Positions 51,367 to 61,665 of a DNA stretch of 64,000 nucleotides are shown here, one piece after another (within the stretch, counting starts at the first letter, position 1; every line of letters begins with the position of its first letter). Where the stretch lies: contig NZ_CAJXST010000001.1 in NCBI RefSeq assembly GCF_913061305.1, positions 124,001-188,000 of the forward strand, read 5' to 3'. Origin of the DNA: an uncultured Porticoccus sp. (lineage in GTDB: Bacteria; Pseudomonadota; Gammaproteobacteria; Pseudomonadales; Porticoccaceae). The notes beneath the pieces are model-generated. The model had not been told where the DNA came from, did not search any database, and saw nothing but the letters and a program-made list of their open reading frames with translations. Position numbers and translations under genes: made by a program.

Positions 51367-53535
51367 ATGGATGTCACGACAATACTCGACCCCCTGAACC
51401 CTGCTCAACGTGAGGCTGTTTCCAGCAACGCCAGTCATCTTCTGGTCCTAGCCGGCGCGGGCAGTGGTAAAACCCGCGTTCTTGTCCATCGGATTGCCTG
51501 GTTGATACAGGTGGAACAGGTTTCGCCCTATTCGATCATAGCGGTCACCTTTACCAATAAAGCGGCACGGGAAATGCGGGGACGCATTGAAGAACTGTTG
51601 GGTTTCTCCGCCCGTGGAATGTGGGTGGGCACCTTCCACGGGTTGGCACATCGACTACTCAAAATGCATTGGCAAGATGCCGGTCTGCCCGAAAATTTTC
51701 AGATACTGGACAGCGATGATCAGCTTCGGCTGGTTAAACGTCTCTATCAGGGCCTTGGTATTGATGACAGTCGCTGGCCGCACCGACAGGCCCAGTCATT
51801 CATTAACAACCAGAAAGATGAGGGACTGCGCAGTCGCGATTTGCAACCGGCCCATGACCCCTATCAGCGAACCATGCAACAGGTTTATGCCGCTTACGAG
51901 GAAGCCTGTGGGCGCGGTGGCATGGTGGATTTTGGAGAACTACTGCTTCGCGCCCACGAACTCTGGCTGAAAAATCCCGAACTTCTGCAGCATTATCAGC
52001 ATCGTTTCCGGCATCTGCTGGCAGATGAATTTCAGGACACCAACGCCATTCAATATGCCTGGTTACGGGTGCTGGCAGGTGATCAGGTACCGGTAACAGC
52101 GGTGGGTGATGATGATCAGTCAATCTATGGCTGGCGCGGTGCCAAGGTGGAAAATATACGCTTTTTTTCCCGCGATTATCCGGCCACCCAGATGGTGCGG
52201 CTGGAACAGAATTACCGCTCCAGCAAAAACATTCTCGAAGCAGCCAATGCGGTGATTTCGCGCAACGCCAATCGGTTGGGCAAAAACCTGTGGACGGATG
52301 ATAATGAAGGTGAGGCTATTTCACTCTATGCCGCCTTCAACGAGCAGGATGAAGCCCGTTTCATTGCCGAGCGGCTGAGAGAATGGGTCAATCAGGGCAA
52401 TCTGCGCGAAGAGTCGGCCATTCTCTATCGCTCAAACGCACAATCCCGAGTACTCGAGGAAGCCCTGTTGCGAGCGGCTATCCCCTACCGTATCTACGGT
52501 GGACAAAAATTCTATGAACGTCAGGAAATACGCAACGCCCTCGCCTACTTGAGATTGTTGGTCAATTGTCACGACGATGCTGCATTTGAGCGGGTAGTGA
52601 ACACGCCGACCCGTGGCATCGGTGACAAAACAATCCAGGAATTGCGTGAGTTGGCCCGTGACGAAGGCATGTCGCTCTGGGGAACAGCCGAGCATGCCAT
52701 TGCTGCCGGACGGTTTTCTGGCCGGGCCAGCAATGCTTTGGAAGCCTTTCTGAAACTGCTGGCAAAACTGGGTGAGGAGTCTGCGGGGTTGCCGCTGCAT
52801 GAATTGGTAGACCACATAATTGAAGGGAGTGGATTGATTGACTTCCATCGCCGGGAAAAAGGGGATCGCGGTGAATCCAGAGTGGAAAATCTGCAGGAGC
52901 TGGTGATCGCCTGCCGATCCTTTGAACCAGAGGAAAAGGAGTTGCCACCATTGCCGCAATTTCTCGATCGGGCGGCATTGGATGCGGGAGACCGGCAGGC
53001 AGATGTCGGGGAGGATGCGGTGCAATTGATGACATTACACTCTGCCAAAGGGCTTGAATTTCCGTTGGTCTTTTTGGCGGGTATGGAAGAAAATCTGTTT
53101 CCCCACCGGATGTCTGCCGAGGATCCAGATCGACTTGAGGAGGAGCGAAGGCTGGCCTATGTGGGGATTACCCGGGCGATGCAAAAACTCTACCTCACTT
53201 TTGCCGAATCCCGCCAGCAATATGGCGTCGAAAACTATAACCGGGTGTCCCGCTTTGTCCGGGATATTCCGGCCAATCTGGTGGAAGAGGTTCGGTTGCG
53301 CGCCCAGATTAAGCGCCCTACCAGCTATGCGCGACAACCGGCAATGAATCTCAGTGATCGTGGTGAAGACACGGGTCTCTCTCTGGGGCAGCGGGTTCTG
53401 CATCCTATTTTCGGCGAGGGAGTCGTAATCAATTTTGAGGGTAATGGTGCACATGCCCGGGTACAGGTTAATTTTGATAAAGAAGGGACCAAATGGCTGG
53501 TTTTGGCCTATGCCAAACTGAGTCCGGTTGCTTGA
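51367..53535 (+). CDS. uvrD: DNA helicase II (UvrD)
   Basis: A 722-residue superfamily 1 helicase for mismatch and excision repair. Motif I is AGAGSGKT (residues 29-36). Then come TFTNKAAREMRGRI (Ia), LLADEFQDTN (II), GDDDQSIYGWRGAKVENI (III), LEQNYRSSKNIL (IV), LMTLHSAKGLEFPLVFLAGMEENLFPH (V) and RRLAYVGITRAMQKLYL (VI). The C-terminal domain ends with the conserved GEGVVINFEGNG...VNFDKEGTKWL. It is divergent from hexR. No LexA box was seen upstream. Confidence 0.97.
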   Translation: MDVTTILDPLNPAQREAVSSNASHLLVLAGAGSGKTRVLVHRIAWLIQVEQVSPYSIIAVTFTNKAAREMRGRIEELLGFSARGMWVGTFHGLAHRLLKMHWQDAGLPENFQILDSDDQLRLVKRLYQGLGIDDSRWPHRQAQSFINNQKDEGLRSRDLQPAHDPYQRTMQQVYAAYEEACGRGGMVDFGELLLRAHELWLKNPELLQHYQHRFRHLLADEFQDTNAIQYAWLRVLAGDQVPVTAVGDDDQSIYGWRGAKVENIRFFSRDYPATQMVRLEQNYRSSKNILEAANAVISRNANRLGKNLWTDDNEGEAISLYAAFNEQDEARFIAERLREWVNQGNLREESAILYRSNAQSRVLEEALLRAAIPYRIYGGQKFYERQEIRNALAYLRLLVNCHDDAAFERVVNTPTRGIGDKTIQELRELARDEGMSLWGTAEHAIAAGRFSGRASNALEAFLKLLAKLGEESAGLPLHELVDHIIEGSGLIDFHRREKGDRGESRVENLQELVIACRSFEPEEKELPPLPQFLDRAALDAGDRQADVGEDAVQLMTLHSAKGLEFPLVFLAGMEENLFPHRMSAEDPDRLEEERRLAYVGITRAMQKLYLTFAESRQQYGVENYNRVSRFVRDIPANLVEEVRLRAQIKRPTSYARQPAMNLSDRGEDTGLSLGQRVLHPIFGEGVVINFEGNGAHARVQVNFDKEGTKWLVLAYAKLSPVA

Positions 53536-53552
53536 TCATTCAGGAAAAAACT

Positions 53553-54650
53553 ATGAAAGCGCCTATCTTGTTGGCAATGCTGTTATTGGCCCTGGTGGGC
53601 TGTGGTGGTGACCCCGACGCTGCATCCCCGGATGGTAAACAGCCGGCCACCCAGAAAACCTACCAGTGGAAAATGGTCACTACCTGGCCAAAAAACTTTC
53701 CCGGCCTGGGTATGGCCGCTGAAAATTTTGCCGAACTGGTGGCGCGCATGAGTGGTGGCCGGCTCAAGGTAAAGGTCTACGGCGCGGGTCAGTTGGTACC
53801 GGCCATGGAGGTGTTCGATGCTGTCTCACAGGGTACCGTTGAAATGGGGCATGGGGCTTCCTATTACTGGAAGGGAAAATCCCCGACCACTGCGCTTTTT
53901 ACGACCATTCCCTTTGGCCTCAATGCACAGGAAATGAATGGCTGGTTACACTACGGCGGCGGTATGGAGTTATGGCGCGAGCTTTATGAGCCCTTCAACC
54001 TGATACCCCTGGCAGCGGGAAATACCGGTGTACAGATGGCCGGCTGGTTTAATCGTGAAATCAATTCCCTGGAAGATCTCAAGGGGTTGAAAATGCGGAT
54101 CCCGGGTTTGGGCGGCGAGGTGATCAGCCGCATGGGTGTGGAGGCGGTCAATATCCCCGGCGGGGATCTTTATATCGCGATGCAAACGGGTGTGATCGAT
54201 GCCACCGAGTGGGTGGGACCTTACAATGATCTGGCATTTGGTTTTCATCAGGTAGCCAAGTACTACTACTATCCGGGTTGGCACGAACCGGGCCCGACAC
54301 TGGAGTTGATGGTTAACAAACAGGCTTTTTCCTCCCTGCCAGATGATCTGCAGGCGATTGTCGAAGTTGCAGCGCGAGCGATTAATCAGGATATGCTGGA
54401 CGATTACACTGCTCGCAACAACGGTGCGTTAAAGGAGTTGGTGGAAACTCATGGTGTCGAGGTGTGGCCGCTACCCGATGAGGTTCTGGCGGAACTGAAC
54501 CGTGTCACCGATCAGGTTCTGGAGGAAATTGCCAACAAAGATCCCCTGTTCAAACGGGTTTACGAATCCCAGAATGCCTTCAAAACCGGTGTCATGGACT
54601 ATCACAAAATCTCGGAAGAAGCGTACTATCGTGCCCGGGAGCTGAAATAG
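53553..54650 (+). CDS. TRAP transporter solute-binding lipoprotein (DctP/TakP-like)
   Basis: A 365-residue extracytoplasmic receptor. The signal sequence MKAPILLAMLLLALVGC ends in a lipobox (LVGC), so it should be membrane-anchored. The mature part shows WKMVTTWPKNFPGLG, then LKGLKMRIPGLGGEVISRMG with the conserved substrate-binding Arg, and GVIDATEWVGPYNDLAFG. This is the TakP-like group that binds keto acids or other carboxylates. No permease gene is adjacent; the DctQM pair at 15.5-17.4 kb lacks a receptor and could be its partner. It follows uvrD by 17 bp. Confidence 0.92.
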   Translation: MKAPILLAMLLLALVGCGGDPDAASPDGKQPATQKTYQWKMVTTWPKNFPGLGMAAENFAELVARMSGGRLKVKVYGAGQLVPAMEVFDAVSQGTVEMGHGASYYWKGKSPTTALFTTIPFGLNAQEMNGWLHYGGGMELWRELYEPFNLIPLAAGNTGVQMAGWFNREINSLEDLKGLKMRIPGLGGEVISRMGVEAVNIPGGDLYIAMQTGVIDATEWVGPYNDLAFGFHQVAKYYYYPGWHEPGPTLELMVNKQAFSSLPDDLQAIVEVAARAINQDMLDDYTARNNGALKELVETHGVEVWPLPDEVLAELNRVTDQVLEEIANKDPLFKRVYESQNAFKTGVMDYHKISEEAYYRARELK

Positions 54651-54672
54651 TCGGTTGTCCCGGCGGGGAAAC

Positions 54673-55773
54673 TCAAAGGGGCTGCGTAAATGTCTCCGGT
54701 TCCGGCTGATCGTCGAACTGTTCCTGAAATGCCTCAACGCTGTCCGAGGCTTTCCCCAGGGTGGTAAATTCCGCAATATGAAAGAGCGCCTCCCCCTCGT
54801 TTACCAGAGGGATCTGCGATGCTGCGATAACAATGCCATCACTGCGTGATTTCAGTGGTTTTTCCGGGCCACCGAATGGCGAAGCGAGATAGGCCAGTAC
54901 CTGGCCCTCTTTGACCCGTTGTCCCAACTTGATTTTACTGATCACGATGCCATCCCGCTCCGCCCGCAGCCAATAGCTTCGACTGGCTTTTACCGGTACC
55001 AGCTTGCGAGGGGCCTGATCGGTTCGGGCCGGCAGCATGCCAAGATGACGCATGACCGACATGATGCCCCGCACACCGGCTTTTATGGCAGGTTCGTCAA
55101 AACGCAGTGCTTCTCCGGCTTCATACAGTATGACCGGGATACCCAGCTCGGCGGCGGCGGCACGCAGTGAACCATCCCTGACTTTGGCATCCATAAAAAT
55201 GGGCGCACCAAATGCCTCAGCCATACCCAGTGCAGCGGGGTCATCGAGATCACCGCGAATTTGTGAAAGATTCTTGCGATGGATGGCGCCGGTATGAAGG
55301 TCGATAACGTGCGTGCAGTGACTGAGCAGTTCCGTATGAATCAGGTTGGCCAGGCGGTTTCCCAGCGGCCCTCGGGGAGAGCCGGGAAAACATCGGTTTA
55401 AATCCCGCCGATCCGGTAAATAGCGGGATTGCTGGATAAAACCGAACATATTTACAATTGGCACAATCAGCAATGTACCTGACAACCGGCGAAGTAAGCG
55501 CTTGCCAACAATACGACGGCAGATTTCGATACCGTTAATTTCATCCCCGTGAATCGCTGCGCAAACCAATAGCACCGGCCCGGGTTTGCGGCTGTGGATG
55601 ACCTCGACCGGCAAGTCGATGGGCGTGTCTGTATACAGGCGTGCAGCGGGGATGGACAGCAATCGGGTCTCCCCGGGATTGATGACCTCGCCTGCCAGTT
55701 TCAGGGGTGATCTGCTCAAAACAGCGATCCCTCTAGCCCTGTCCGCGGGTTTTGGTGCGGGATTGCCGGGCAT
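54673..55773 (-). CDS. Succinylglutamate desuccinylase/aspartoacylase family metallohydrolase
   Basis: A 366-residue M14-like zinc hydrolase. Zinc ligands are visible in [11 protein letters not shown] (His and Glu near residue 75) and [13 protein letters not shown] (His near 160), with the catalytic Glu region [13 protein letters not shown] near 240. The C-terminal 100 residues form a barrel-sandwich-like domain ([27 protein letters not shown]). It overlaps the rimK gene by 41 bp if it starts at ATG 55773; a TTG at 55719 with AGAGGG upstream is a possible alternative. The set retropepsin-RimK-aspartoacylase recurs in proteobacteria and suggests removal or recycling of amino acids added by RimK. 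Confidence 0.88.
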   Translation of the reverse strand: MPGNPAPKPADRARGIAVLSRSPLKLAGEVINPGETRLLSIPAARLYTDTPIDLPVEVIHSRKPGPVLLVCAAIHGDEINGIEICRRIVGKRLLRRLSGTLLIVPIVNMFGFIQQSRYLPDRRDLNRCFPGSPRGPLGNRLANLIHTELLSHCTHVIDLHTGAIHRKNLSQIRGDLDDPAALGMAEAFGAPIFMDAKVRDGSLRAAAAELGIPVILYEAGEALRFDEPAIKAGVRGIMSVMRHLGMLPARTDQAPRKLVPVKASRSYWLRAERDGIVISKIKLGQRVKEGQVLAYLASPFGGPEKPLKSRSDGIVIAASQIPLVNEGEALFHIAEFTTLGKASDSVEAFQEQFDDQPEPETFTQPL

Positions 55774-56638
55774 TTTTTTCCATGAACTGAATGATATTGC
55801 CAGCTACGTCCTTGCCGGTGGCCGTTTCAATGCCCTCTAGGCCCGGCGATGAATTTACTTCCATCACCAGTGGCCCGTGGTTGGAGCGAAGGATATCCAC
55901 CCCCGCCACATTCAGCCCCATGGTTCTGGCGGCACGAACAGCGGTGGAACGCTCCGCTGGAGAAAGCCTTGCCAAAGTCGCCGTGCCGCCCCGGTGCAGA
56001 TTGGAGCGGAACTCTCCCGGCTGTGCCTGCCGCTGCATGGCTGCGACCACCTTGTCACCAATGACCAGGCAGCGAATGTCGGCACCACCGGATTCCGAGA
56101 TATATTCCTGAACCATAATGTCGGCTTTCAGGCCCATAAACGCTTCAATCACGCTTTCAGCCGCCTTGCGGGTTTCCGCCATCACCACACCGATACCCTG
56201 GGTGCCCTCGAGCAGTTTGACCACCAGCGGTGGTCCGCCCACCATATCAATCAGATCGGGAATATCGCTGGGTTTGTTGGCATAACCGGTGACGGGCAGA
56301 CCAATCCCCTTGCGCGACAACAATTGCAGGGAGCGCAATTTATCCCGGGAACGGGTGATGGCCACGGATTCATTCAGTGGATAAACCCCCATCATCTCGA
56401 ACTGACGCAATACGGCCGTACCGTAAGTGGTGACCGACGCGCCGATGCGTGGAATCACAACGTCAAAGGCCGGCAGCTCCACGCCTTTCACATGAATGCT
56501 GGGATTTTGGATATTGATGTTCATGTAGCACTTCAACACATCAATAATCCTGACTTCATGACCGCGCTCTATTGCCGCCTCTTTCAGGCGGCGGGTGGAA
56601 TACAAGTCGGCATTGCGGGACAGAATGGCAATTCTCAT
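55733..56638 (-). CDS. rimK: RimK-family alpha-L-glutamate ligase
   Basis: A 301-residue ATP-grasp ligase that adds glutamate residues to the C-terminus of ribosomal protein S6 in E. coli and Pseudomonas. It begins [22 protein letters not shown]. The ATP-grasp core includes [61 protein letters not shown] and the metal-binding [24 protein letters not shown]. Length matches E. coli RimK (300). Its start overlaps the retropepsin gene (ATGA) and its end overlaps the aspartoacylase gene, so the three are translationally coupled. Confidence 0.95.
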   Translation of the reverse strand: MRIAILSRNADLYSTRRLKEAAIERGHEVRIIDVLKCYMNINIQNPSIHVKGVELPAFDVVIPRIGASVTTYGTAVLRQFEMMGVYPLNESVAITRSRDKLRSLQLLSRKGIGLPVTGYANKPSDIPDLIDMVGGPPLVVKLLEGTQGIGVVMAETRKAAESVIEAFMGLKADIMVQEYISESGGADIRCLVIGDKVVAAMQRQAQPGEFRSNLHRGGTATLARLSPAERSTAVRAARTMGLNVAGVDILRSNHGPLVMEVNSSPGLEGIETATGKDVAGNIIQFMEKNARQSRTKTRGQG

Positions 56639-57060
56639 TTATTTTTTCCCGCTAAAAAGGATATCTGTGGATCCACAATGAATTGCCCTGCCAAGGCGGA
56701 ACGGCCCAACAGCATGCGAAATCTCATGGTATCCCGGTTGGTAAGGGTCATTTCTATGGGCCAGCTCTGGGTTCCGAGCACTACAGTGGTTTTCATTACA
56801 ATACGTCGCTCACAATGACCCCCGGAGTCAGTGACGACACGCTCATCTACAATGGGTGCTGCGCAACAGATACTTTGCGTATTTCTCTGCAGGGGGTGGA
56901 CCCAGATTCTTACCCAGGGTGAACCCCGTTCCGTGAAGGGTTCCAGGCGATGGGCATGCAAACAGGACGTGCGCGCGCCAGTATCCACCTTGGCTTTGAT
57001 TCGGGCAATGCCCAAATCGGGTAACGCCAACCATTCCCGCCAACCAATCAGCTGAGCCAT
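56635..57060 (-). CDS. Retropepsin-like aspartic protease (RimB/ATP-dependent zinc protease family)
   Basis: A 141-residue protein starting [44 protein letters not shown] is the active-site Asp-Thr-Gly motif of a retropepsin-like fold. The family (DUF785) is often called ATP-dependent zinc protease although neither label is well supported. In Pseudomonas the rimB gene beside rimK belongs to this family and affects RimK-mediated ribosomal modification. GTG 57105 could add 15 residues; ATG 57060 fits the family start. It sits between the TPR gene and rimK, overlapping rimK by 4 bp. Confidence 0.88.
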   Translation of the reverse strand: MAQLIGWREWLALPDLGIARIKAKVDTGARTSCLHAHRLEPFTERGSPWVRIWVHPLQRNTQSICCAAPIVDERVVTDSGGHCERRIVMKTTVVLGTQSWPIEMTLTNRDTMRFRMLLGRSALAGQFIVDPQISFLAGKNK

Positions 57061-57097
57061 GCTGTTTTTCCGGGTAACAGCGTTGTCCGTCGATGGA

Positions 57098-57412
57098 TCA
57101 ATCACGGGCTAACTTCTTTAAAAAAACCTGCATTTCACGCTCGGCCTGGATGTCGCCGGCGGCATGGGCTTTTTCAAGTCCCTTCGTGAAAGTCTGTTTT
57201 GCGGCATCCAGCTGCTCAAGTTTGAATTGTGTCCGCCCCAGCAGATTGTAGGCAGCGGCATAGTTTTCATCCAATGCCAGACAGCGCTGCAGATGCTCGA
57301 TTGCCTCCGCATGGCGTTTTTCACGGAGACAGGCGCTGCCGAGACCAAACCGAAGCATTGCCGAATCGTTGCCTCGGGCGAGCATCTCTTCAAGGTTATC
57401 GATCAGTGTCAT
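57098..57412 (-). CDS. Small tetratricopeptide-repeat protein
   Basis: A 104-residue, all-helical protein made of about two and a half TPR units ([46 protein letters not shown]). TPR proteins act as binding platforms. ATG 57412 is preferred because GAGAGG lies 6 bases upstream; ATG 57439 would add nine residues. It lies 37 bp downstream of trkH and just before the retropepsin gene, so it may belong to the rimK module. No signal peptide is present. Confidence 0.85.
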   Translation of the reverse strand: MTLIDNLEEMLARGNDSAMLRFGLGSACLREKRHAEAIEHLQRCLALDENYAAAYNLLGRTQFKLEQLDAAKQTFTKGLEKAHAAGDIQAEREMQVFLKKLARD

Positions 57413-57449
57413 TGAAGCCTCTCTGATCAATGGTTTCATGCAAGCGCTT

Positions 57450-58901
57450 TCAACGGCGCCAGAACATGGGCGTGAAAAGGACCAGTACGGTAAAAATTTC
57501 CAGTCGGCCGACGATCATGGTGGCCGAGAGTATCCACTTCGCAACAATATTCACATCGCCATAGTGTGCAGCGGTGTCGCCAAGGCCGGGGCCCATATTA
57601 TTGATTGCGGCTGCCGTCGAAGACCATGCGGTGAGGTAATCAAGCCCCGTCATCTGTAAAAGCAAGACAACTATATAGAAAACTGCCAGATAGACGCCAA
57701 AAAAGGCCCAAACACTGTCGGTTACCCTCTCCGGTACGGTGCGGTTGCGAAGTTTGATAGGAAAGACAGCACTTGGGTGGATCAAACGGTAAATTTCTCG
57801 CAATGTCTGTTTGGTCAGGATCAGCATACGACCAATTTTGATACCGCCACCGGTTGAGCCTGCACAGGCACCAAAGAAAGAAAGAACAATCAGGAAGACG
57901 GGTAAAAAAGTTGGCCAGGCACTGAAATTTACGGTGGCAAAGCCGGTGCTGGTCATGATGGAAACCTGCTGAAAAACCCCGTGCACAAGACTTTCAGACC
58001 ACGAAAGCGTGTTGCTGAAGTACAAATAGGCGCAACAAATTGTGCTGGCCCCAAAAAGCAGGCTGAGATACATCTTGGCTTCCGGGTTGCGCCAATAATG
58101 GATCACATTGCCCCTGACCCAAGAGTAATAGTGAAGGCCAAAACTGATGCCTGAAATGGCCATGAAGAAAATACAGATAATATAAATAACGTTGTCGTTG
58201 AAATACCCCATGCTGGCGTCATAGTTGGCGAATCCGCCAGTTGCAATCGTTGAAAAGGCATGGGTTATCGCATCAAACAGGTTCATTCCTGCCAGCCAAT
58301 AGGCTATTGAACAAATAATCGTTAAAAACAGATACACGGCAAATAATGCTTTTGCAGTCTCCGTAATACGAGGTGTTAATTTGTTGTCTTTCACAGGTCC
58401 CGGTGATTCCGCTCGGTATAGCTGCATACCGCCAACGCCCAGCATGGGCATGATGGCCACGGCGATGACGACGATCCCGATACCGCCCAGCCAGTGCAGC
58501 TGTTGTCGATAGTAGAGAATGGATTTTGGCAGCAGTTCCAGTCCCGTAATGACGGTCGCCCCGGTTGTGGTCAGGCCAGAAACAGATTCAAATACAGCAT
58601 CGGTAATGGATAGATGAACGGTATCAACCAGAATAAAGGGAAGTGCACCGACCAAACTTAGTTCTATCCAGAACATCACCGTGATTAAAAAACCATCCCG
58701 AATTCTTAAATCAGCATTGATCCTGCTAAACGGCAACCACATGAGCATGCCCAGTGAAAAGGTGATGGCAAAAGAGAAAAGAAATGTTCCGTGGGTCTGC
58801 TCCTGGTAAATGCTGGCAATAATAATGGGCGTTAGGAGTGACAGGCTGAAGGCCATCATCATCAACCCAAGGATTTTTGAAACAATTCTGAATTGCATCA
58901 C
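57450..58901 (-). CDS. trkH: Trk system potassium uptake protein TrkH
   Basis: A 483-residue channel-like transporter with repeated membrane-pore-membrane units. Selectivity-filter segments are visible as ESVSGLTTTGATVI near residue 110, STIATGGFANYD near 220, VSIMTSTGFATVNFSAWP near 315, and SSTAAAINNMGPGLG near 435. It works with the cytoplasmic NAD/ATP-binding ring TrkA encoded 14 bp upstream. Length matches E. coli TrkH/TrkG. Confidence 0.96.
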   Translation of the reverse strand: MMQFRIVSKILGLMMMAFSLSLLTPIIIASIYQEQTHGTFLFSFAITFSLGMLMWLPFSRINADLRIRDGFLITVMFWIELSLVGALPFILVDTVHLSITDAVFESVSGLTTTGATVITGLELLPKSILYYRQQLHWLGGIGIVVIAVAIMPMLGVGGMQLYRAESPGPVKDNKLTPRITETAKALFAVYLFLTIICSIAYWLAGMNLFDAITHAFSTIATGGFANYDASMGYFNDNVIYIICIFFMAISGISFGLHYYSWVRGNVIHYWRNPEAKMYLSLLFGASTICCAYLYFSNTLSWSESLVHGVFQQVSIMTSTGFATVNFSAWPTFLPVFLIVLSFFGACAGSTGGGIKIGRMLILTKQTLREIYRLIHPSAVFPIKLRNRTVPERVTDSVWAFFGVYLAVFYIVVLLLQMTGLDYLTAWSSTAAAINNMGPGLGDTAAHYGDVNIVAKWILSATMIVGRLEIFTVLVLFTPMFWRR

Positions 58902-58915
58902 TTAGATAACCACGG

Positions 58916-60298
58916 CTAGAAGAAGGTGAAACTGACAGCGAATAATTTTTCCACTTCCCGGGTACGGCGTTTGTCCACTACAAAGACAATGGCGTGATCG
59001 TTGTTTTTCACCACCGTGTCGTGATGGGCAATGATGACCTCGCCGTCGCGCACCAGCGCCGCCAGGGTGACGCCGGGGGGTGATTTGATTTCTTCAATGG
59101 TTCTGCTGACCACTTTGGAGGTTTTACTGTCGCCGTGGACGACAATCTCCATTGCCTCGGCAGCCCCCCGGCGAAGTGAGTGCGCTTTAACCGTATCACC
59201 GCGCCGCACGTGGCTGAGCAGAATGCTGGTGGTGGCCTGTTGAGGGGAGATGGCAATATCAATTTCGCCCCCCTGAACCAGATCGGCATAAACCGGGTTG
59301 TTGATCAGGGTCATCACTTTGCGGGCACCCAGCCTTTTCGCCAGCAGTGAAGCCATGATATTCACTTCATCGTCATTGGTCAGGGCAAGAAAAACGTCGG
59401 TTCGCTCGATATTTTCTTCGAGTAACAGGTCCTGATCCGTGGCGGATCCATTGAGCACGACGGTTTTATCCAGTCGTTCGGAAATGTATTGGCAGCGTTC
59501 CTGCGAAAACTCGATGATTTTGATGTTGTATTGCTTTTCCAGTGCCTTGGCCAGCCGGTAGCCGATATTGCCACCGCCAGCGATAACAATCCGCTGGTAG
59601 GGCTTTTCAAGCCTGCGCAACTCACCCATGACCTTGCGGATATCTTTTTTGGCAGCGATAAAAAACACCTCGTCACCCTCTTCAATGACGGTGTCGCCCT
59701 GGGGGAAGATAGGCCGGTCGCGGCGGAAAATAGCGGCGACCCGGGCATCCACTTTGGGCATGTGCTTGCGGAGGAGTCGCAATTCCTGACCCACCAGCGG
59801 TCCACCCATGAATGCGCGGACGGCTACCAGTTGGATCAGACCTTCGGCAAAATCGATAACCTGAAGACTGCCGGGCTGCTCAATCAGACGGAATATGTAG
59901 TCGGTAACCACCTGTTCCGGGGTGATCAAAAAATCCACCGGGCAGTTGGCATCATTGAATAAGCGTTCACGAACTTTATCGTCGGTGTAACTGCGATCGC
60001 GGATACGGGCAATTTTGGTGGGTGTGCGAAACAGGGAATAGGCAACCTGACAGGATGCCATGTTGATTTCGTCGCTGCTGGTGACTGCCACCAGCATGTC
60101 GGCATCTTCAATCCCTGCGCGGATCAGGACGTCCGGGTGAGAGGCCATGCCATTGACCGTGCGAATATCCAGCCGATCCTGGAGTTCGCGCAGGCGGCGG
60201 TCGTTCGTGTCGATGACAGAAATATCGTTAGCTTCTCCGGCCAGGTGCTCGGCGAGTGTTCCGCCCACTTGACCGGCACCGGTAATGACGATTTTCAT
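58916..60298 (-). CDS. trkA: Trk system potassium transport regulator TrkA
   Basis: A 460-residue peripheral membrane protein with two RCK halves. Nucleotide-binding loops are GAGQVGGTLAEHL (residue 7 on) and GGGNIGYRLAKAL (about 240), each followed by an acidic residue at the end of strand 2. TrkA-C domains follow each. It is in the order def-fmt-rsmB-trkA, as in E. coli, and continues into trkH here. Confidence 0.97.
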   Translation of the reverse strand: MKIVITGAGQVGGTLAEHLAGEANDISVIDTNDRRLRELQDRLDIRTVNGMASHPDVLIRAGIEDADMLVAVTSSDEINMASCQVAYSLFRTPTKIARIRDRSYTDDKVRERLFNDANCPVDFLITPEQVVTDYIFRLIEQPGSLQVIDFAEGLIQLVAVRAFMGGPLVGQELRLLRKHMPKVDARVAAIFRRDRPIFPQGDTVIEEGDEVFFIAAKKDIRKVMGELRRLEKPYQRIVIAGGGNIGYRLAKALEKQYNIKIIEFSQERCQYISERLDKTVVLNGSATDQDLLLEENIERTDVFLALTNDDEVNIMASLLAKRLGARKVMTLINNPVYADLVQGGEIDIAISPQQATTSILLSHVRRGDTVKAHSLRRGAAEAMEIVVHGDSKTSKVVSRTIEEIKSPPGVTLAALVRDGEVIIAHHDTVVKNNDHAIVFVVDKRRTREVEKLFAVSFTFF

Positions 60299-60360
60299 AG
60301 CTGGAACTTCCCGTTATTTGATGAATAACCCGGACTTTGGAGAAAAAATAAACAACGCCG

Positions 60361-61665
60361 TTAAGCGATTGCCGTCTTGACCAGACGGGCAAGATAAAAG
60401 CCGTCATGGCCGCCTATCTGTGGCATCAACTGGCGCCCTGCCGATGTTGCCATGCCCGCTTCGGTTACCACTGTTTCGATACGGACAGAATGGTTGTCCC
60501 TGGCGAAGTCTGCGATCACCTGATCATTTTCCTGGGCCAGTGTGGAGCAGGTCGCGTAAAGCAAAACGCCGTCCTCTGCCAACAGTGGCCACATTGCCCT
60601 CAACAGGGATAACTGCAAGATGGCCAGCTTAGCAATATCCGTTGGTCTGCGCATTAGTTTCACATCGGGGTGTCGGCGGATAACGCCCGTGGCGGAACAG
60701 GGTGCATCCAGCAAAATCCGATCGAAGGGGCGACCATCCCACCAACTGGCCGGGTCGGCGGTATCTGCGGCGATCAGCTCGGCCTGCAAACCGAGCCGCA
60801 ACAGGTTATCGGTTACTCGCGTCAGTCGTTCTGCCGCGATGTCGATGGCAACGACATCGCCCTGATTGTTAAGCAGTTCGAGTAGGTGGCCGGTTTTGCC
60901 ACCCGGTGCACAACAGGCATCCAGGACGCGTTGACCGGGCCTGGGGGCCAATAGCTGGGCAGCCAGCTGGGCCGCTTCGTCCTGCACGCTCACGTCACCC
61001 TCTGCAAAACCGGGTAAGTTAATAACATCACAGGGTTGCTGCAGGGTGATACCGACATCGCTGAACGGGGTGGGAGCTGCTTCGATACCGGCCTCTGCCA
61101 GTGTCGAGAGGTATTGGTCCCGGCTGCAGCGGATTTGGTTTACCCGCAGGGTCATGGGTGGCTGATGGTTGTTGGCCGCCACCAGTTGATCCAGTTGCTC
61201 CGGCCAGGCCGCTTGCCAGAGGTCAATGAGCCAATCAGGGTGTGCGGTCTGAAATTCACGACGATTCCCCAGCTTGATATCGAGTGAGGTTCGTTCCCGT
61301 AAAAATCGTCGCAGTACCGCGTTGGTAAGCCCTTTGGCCCAGTTTTTTTTCAGGTTCTGACAGGTGGCTACGGCTTCATTGACCGCTGCGTGAGGGGGGA
61401 TCCGGGTTTCCAGTAACTGATAAAGCGAACAGGCCAGGGTTGCCTCTATGTCAAAATCCTTTGCCTTGAAGGGTTTTGCCAGCAACTCGGCGAGGTAAAC
61501 AGACAGTCGCGGGTAGAACCGCAATGTGCCATAACACAGCTGTTGTAACAGGCTGCGGTCGCGGTCATCTACTTTGGCCAGGTACTCGGGTAGAAGTGTA
61601 TTGAGTGAGGCCTCTCCCCGCAGCACAGACGCGATAATTTTAGCGGTAGCCACCCTGACATTCAT
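60361..61665 (-). CDS. rsmB: 16S rRNA (cytosine(967)-C(5))-methyltransferase RsmB
   Basis: A 434-residue enzyme with an N-terminal NusB-like RNA-binding domain (about 1-130) and a C-terminal m5C methyltransferase domain. SAM motif I is VLDACCAPGGKTGHLLELL; the two cysteines are in LLDAPCSATGVIRRHPDVK and LLYATCSTLAQEN. ATG 61665 overlaps the fmt stop codon by 4 bp, which favours it over an earlier frame start at 61773. Confidence 0.96.
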   Translation of the reverse strand: MNVRVATAKIIASVLRGEASLNTLLPEYLAKVDDRDRSLLQQLCYGTLRFYPRLSVYLAELLAKPFKAKDFDIEATLACSLYQLLETRIPPHAAVNEAVATCQNLKKNWAKGLTNAVLRRFLRERTSLDIKLGNRREFQTAHPDWLIDLWQAAWPEQLDQLVAANNHQPPMTLRVNQIRCSRDQYLSTLAEAGIEAAPTPFSDVGITLQQPCDVINLPGFAEGDVSVQDEAAQLAAQLLAPRPGQRVLDACCAPGGKTGHLLELLNNQGDVVAIDIAAERLTRVTDNLLRLGLQAELIAADTADPASWWDGRPFDRILLDAPCSATGVIRRHPDVKLMRRPTDIAKLAILQLSLLRAMWPLLAEDGVLLYATCSTLAQENDQVIADFARDNHSVRIETVVTEAGMATSAGRQLMPQIGGHDGFYLARLVKTAIA

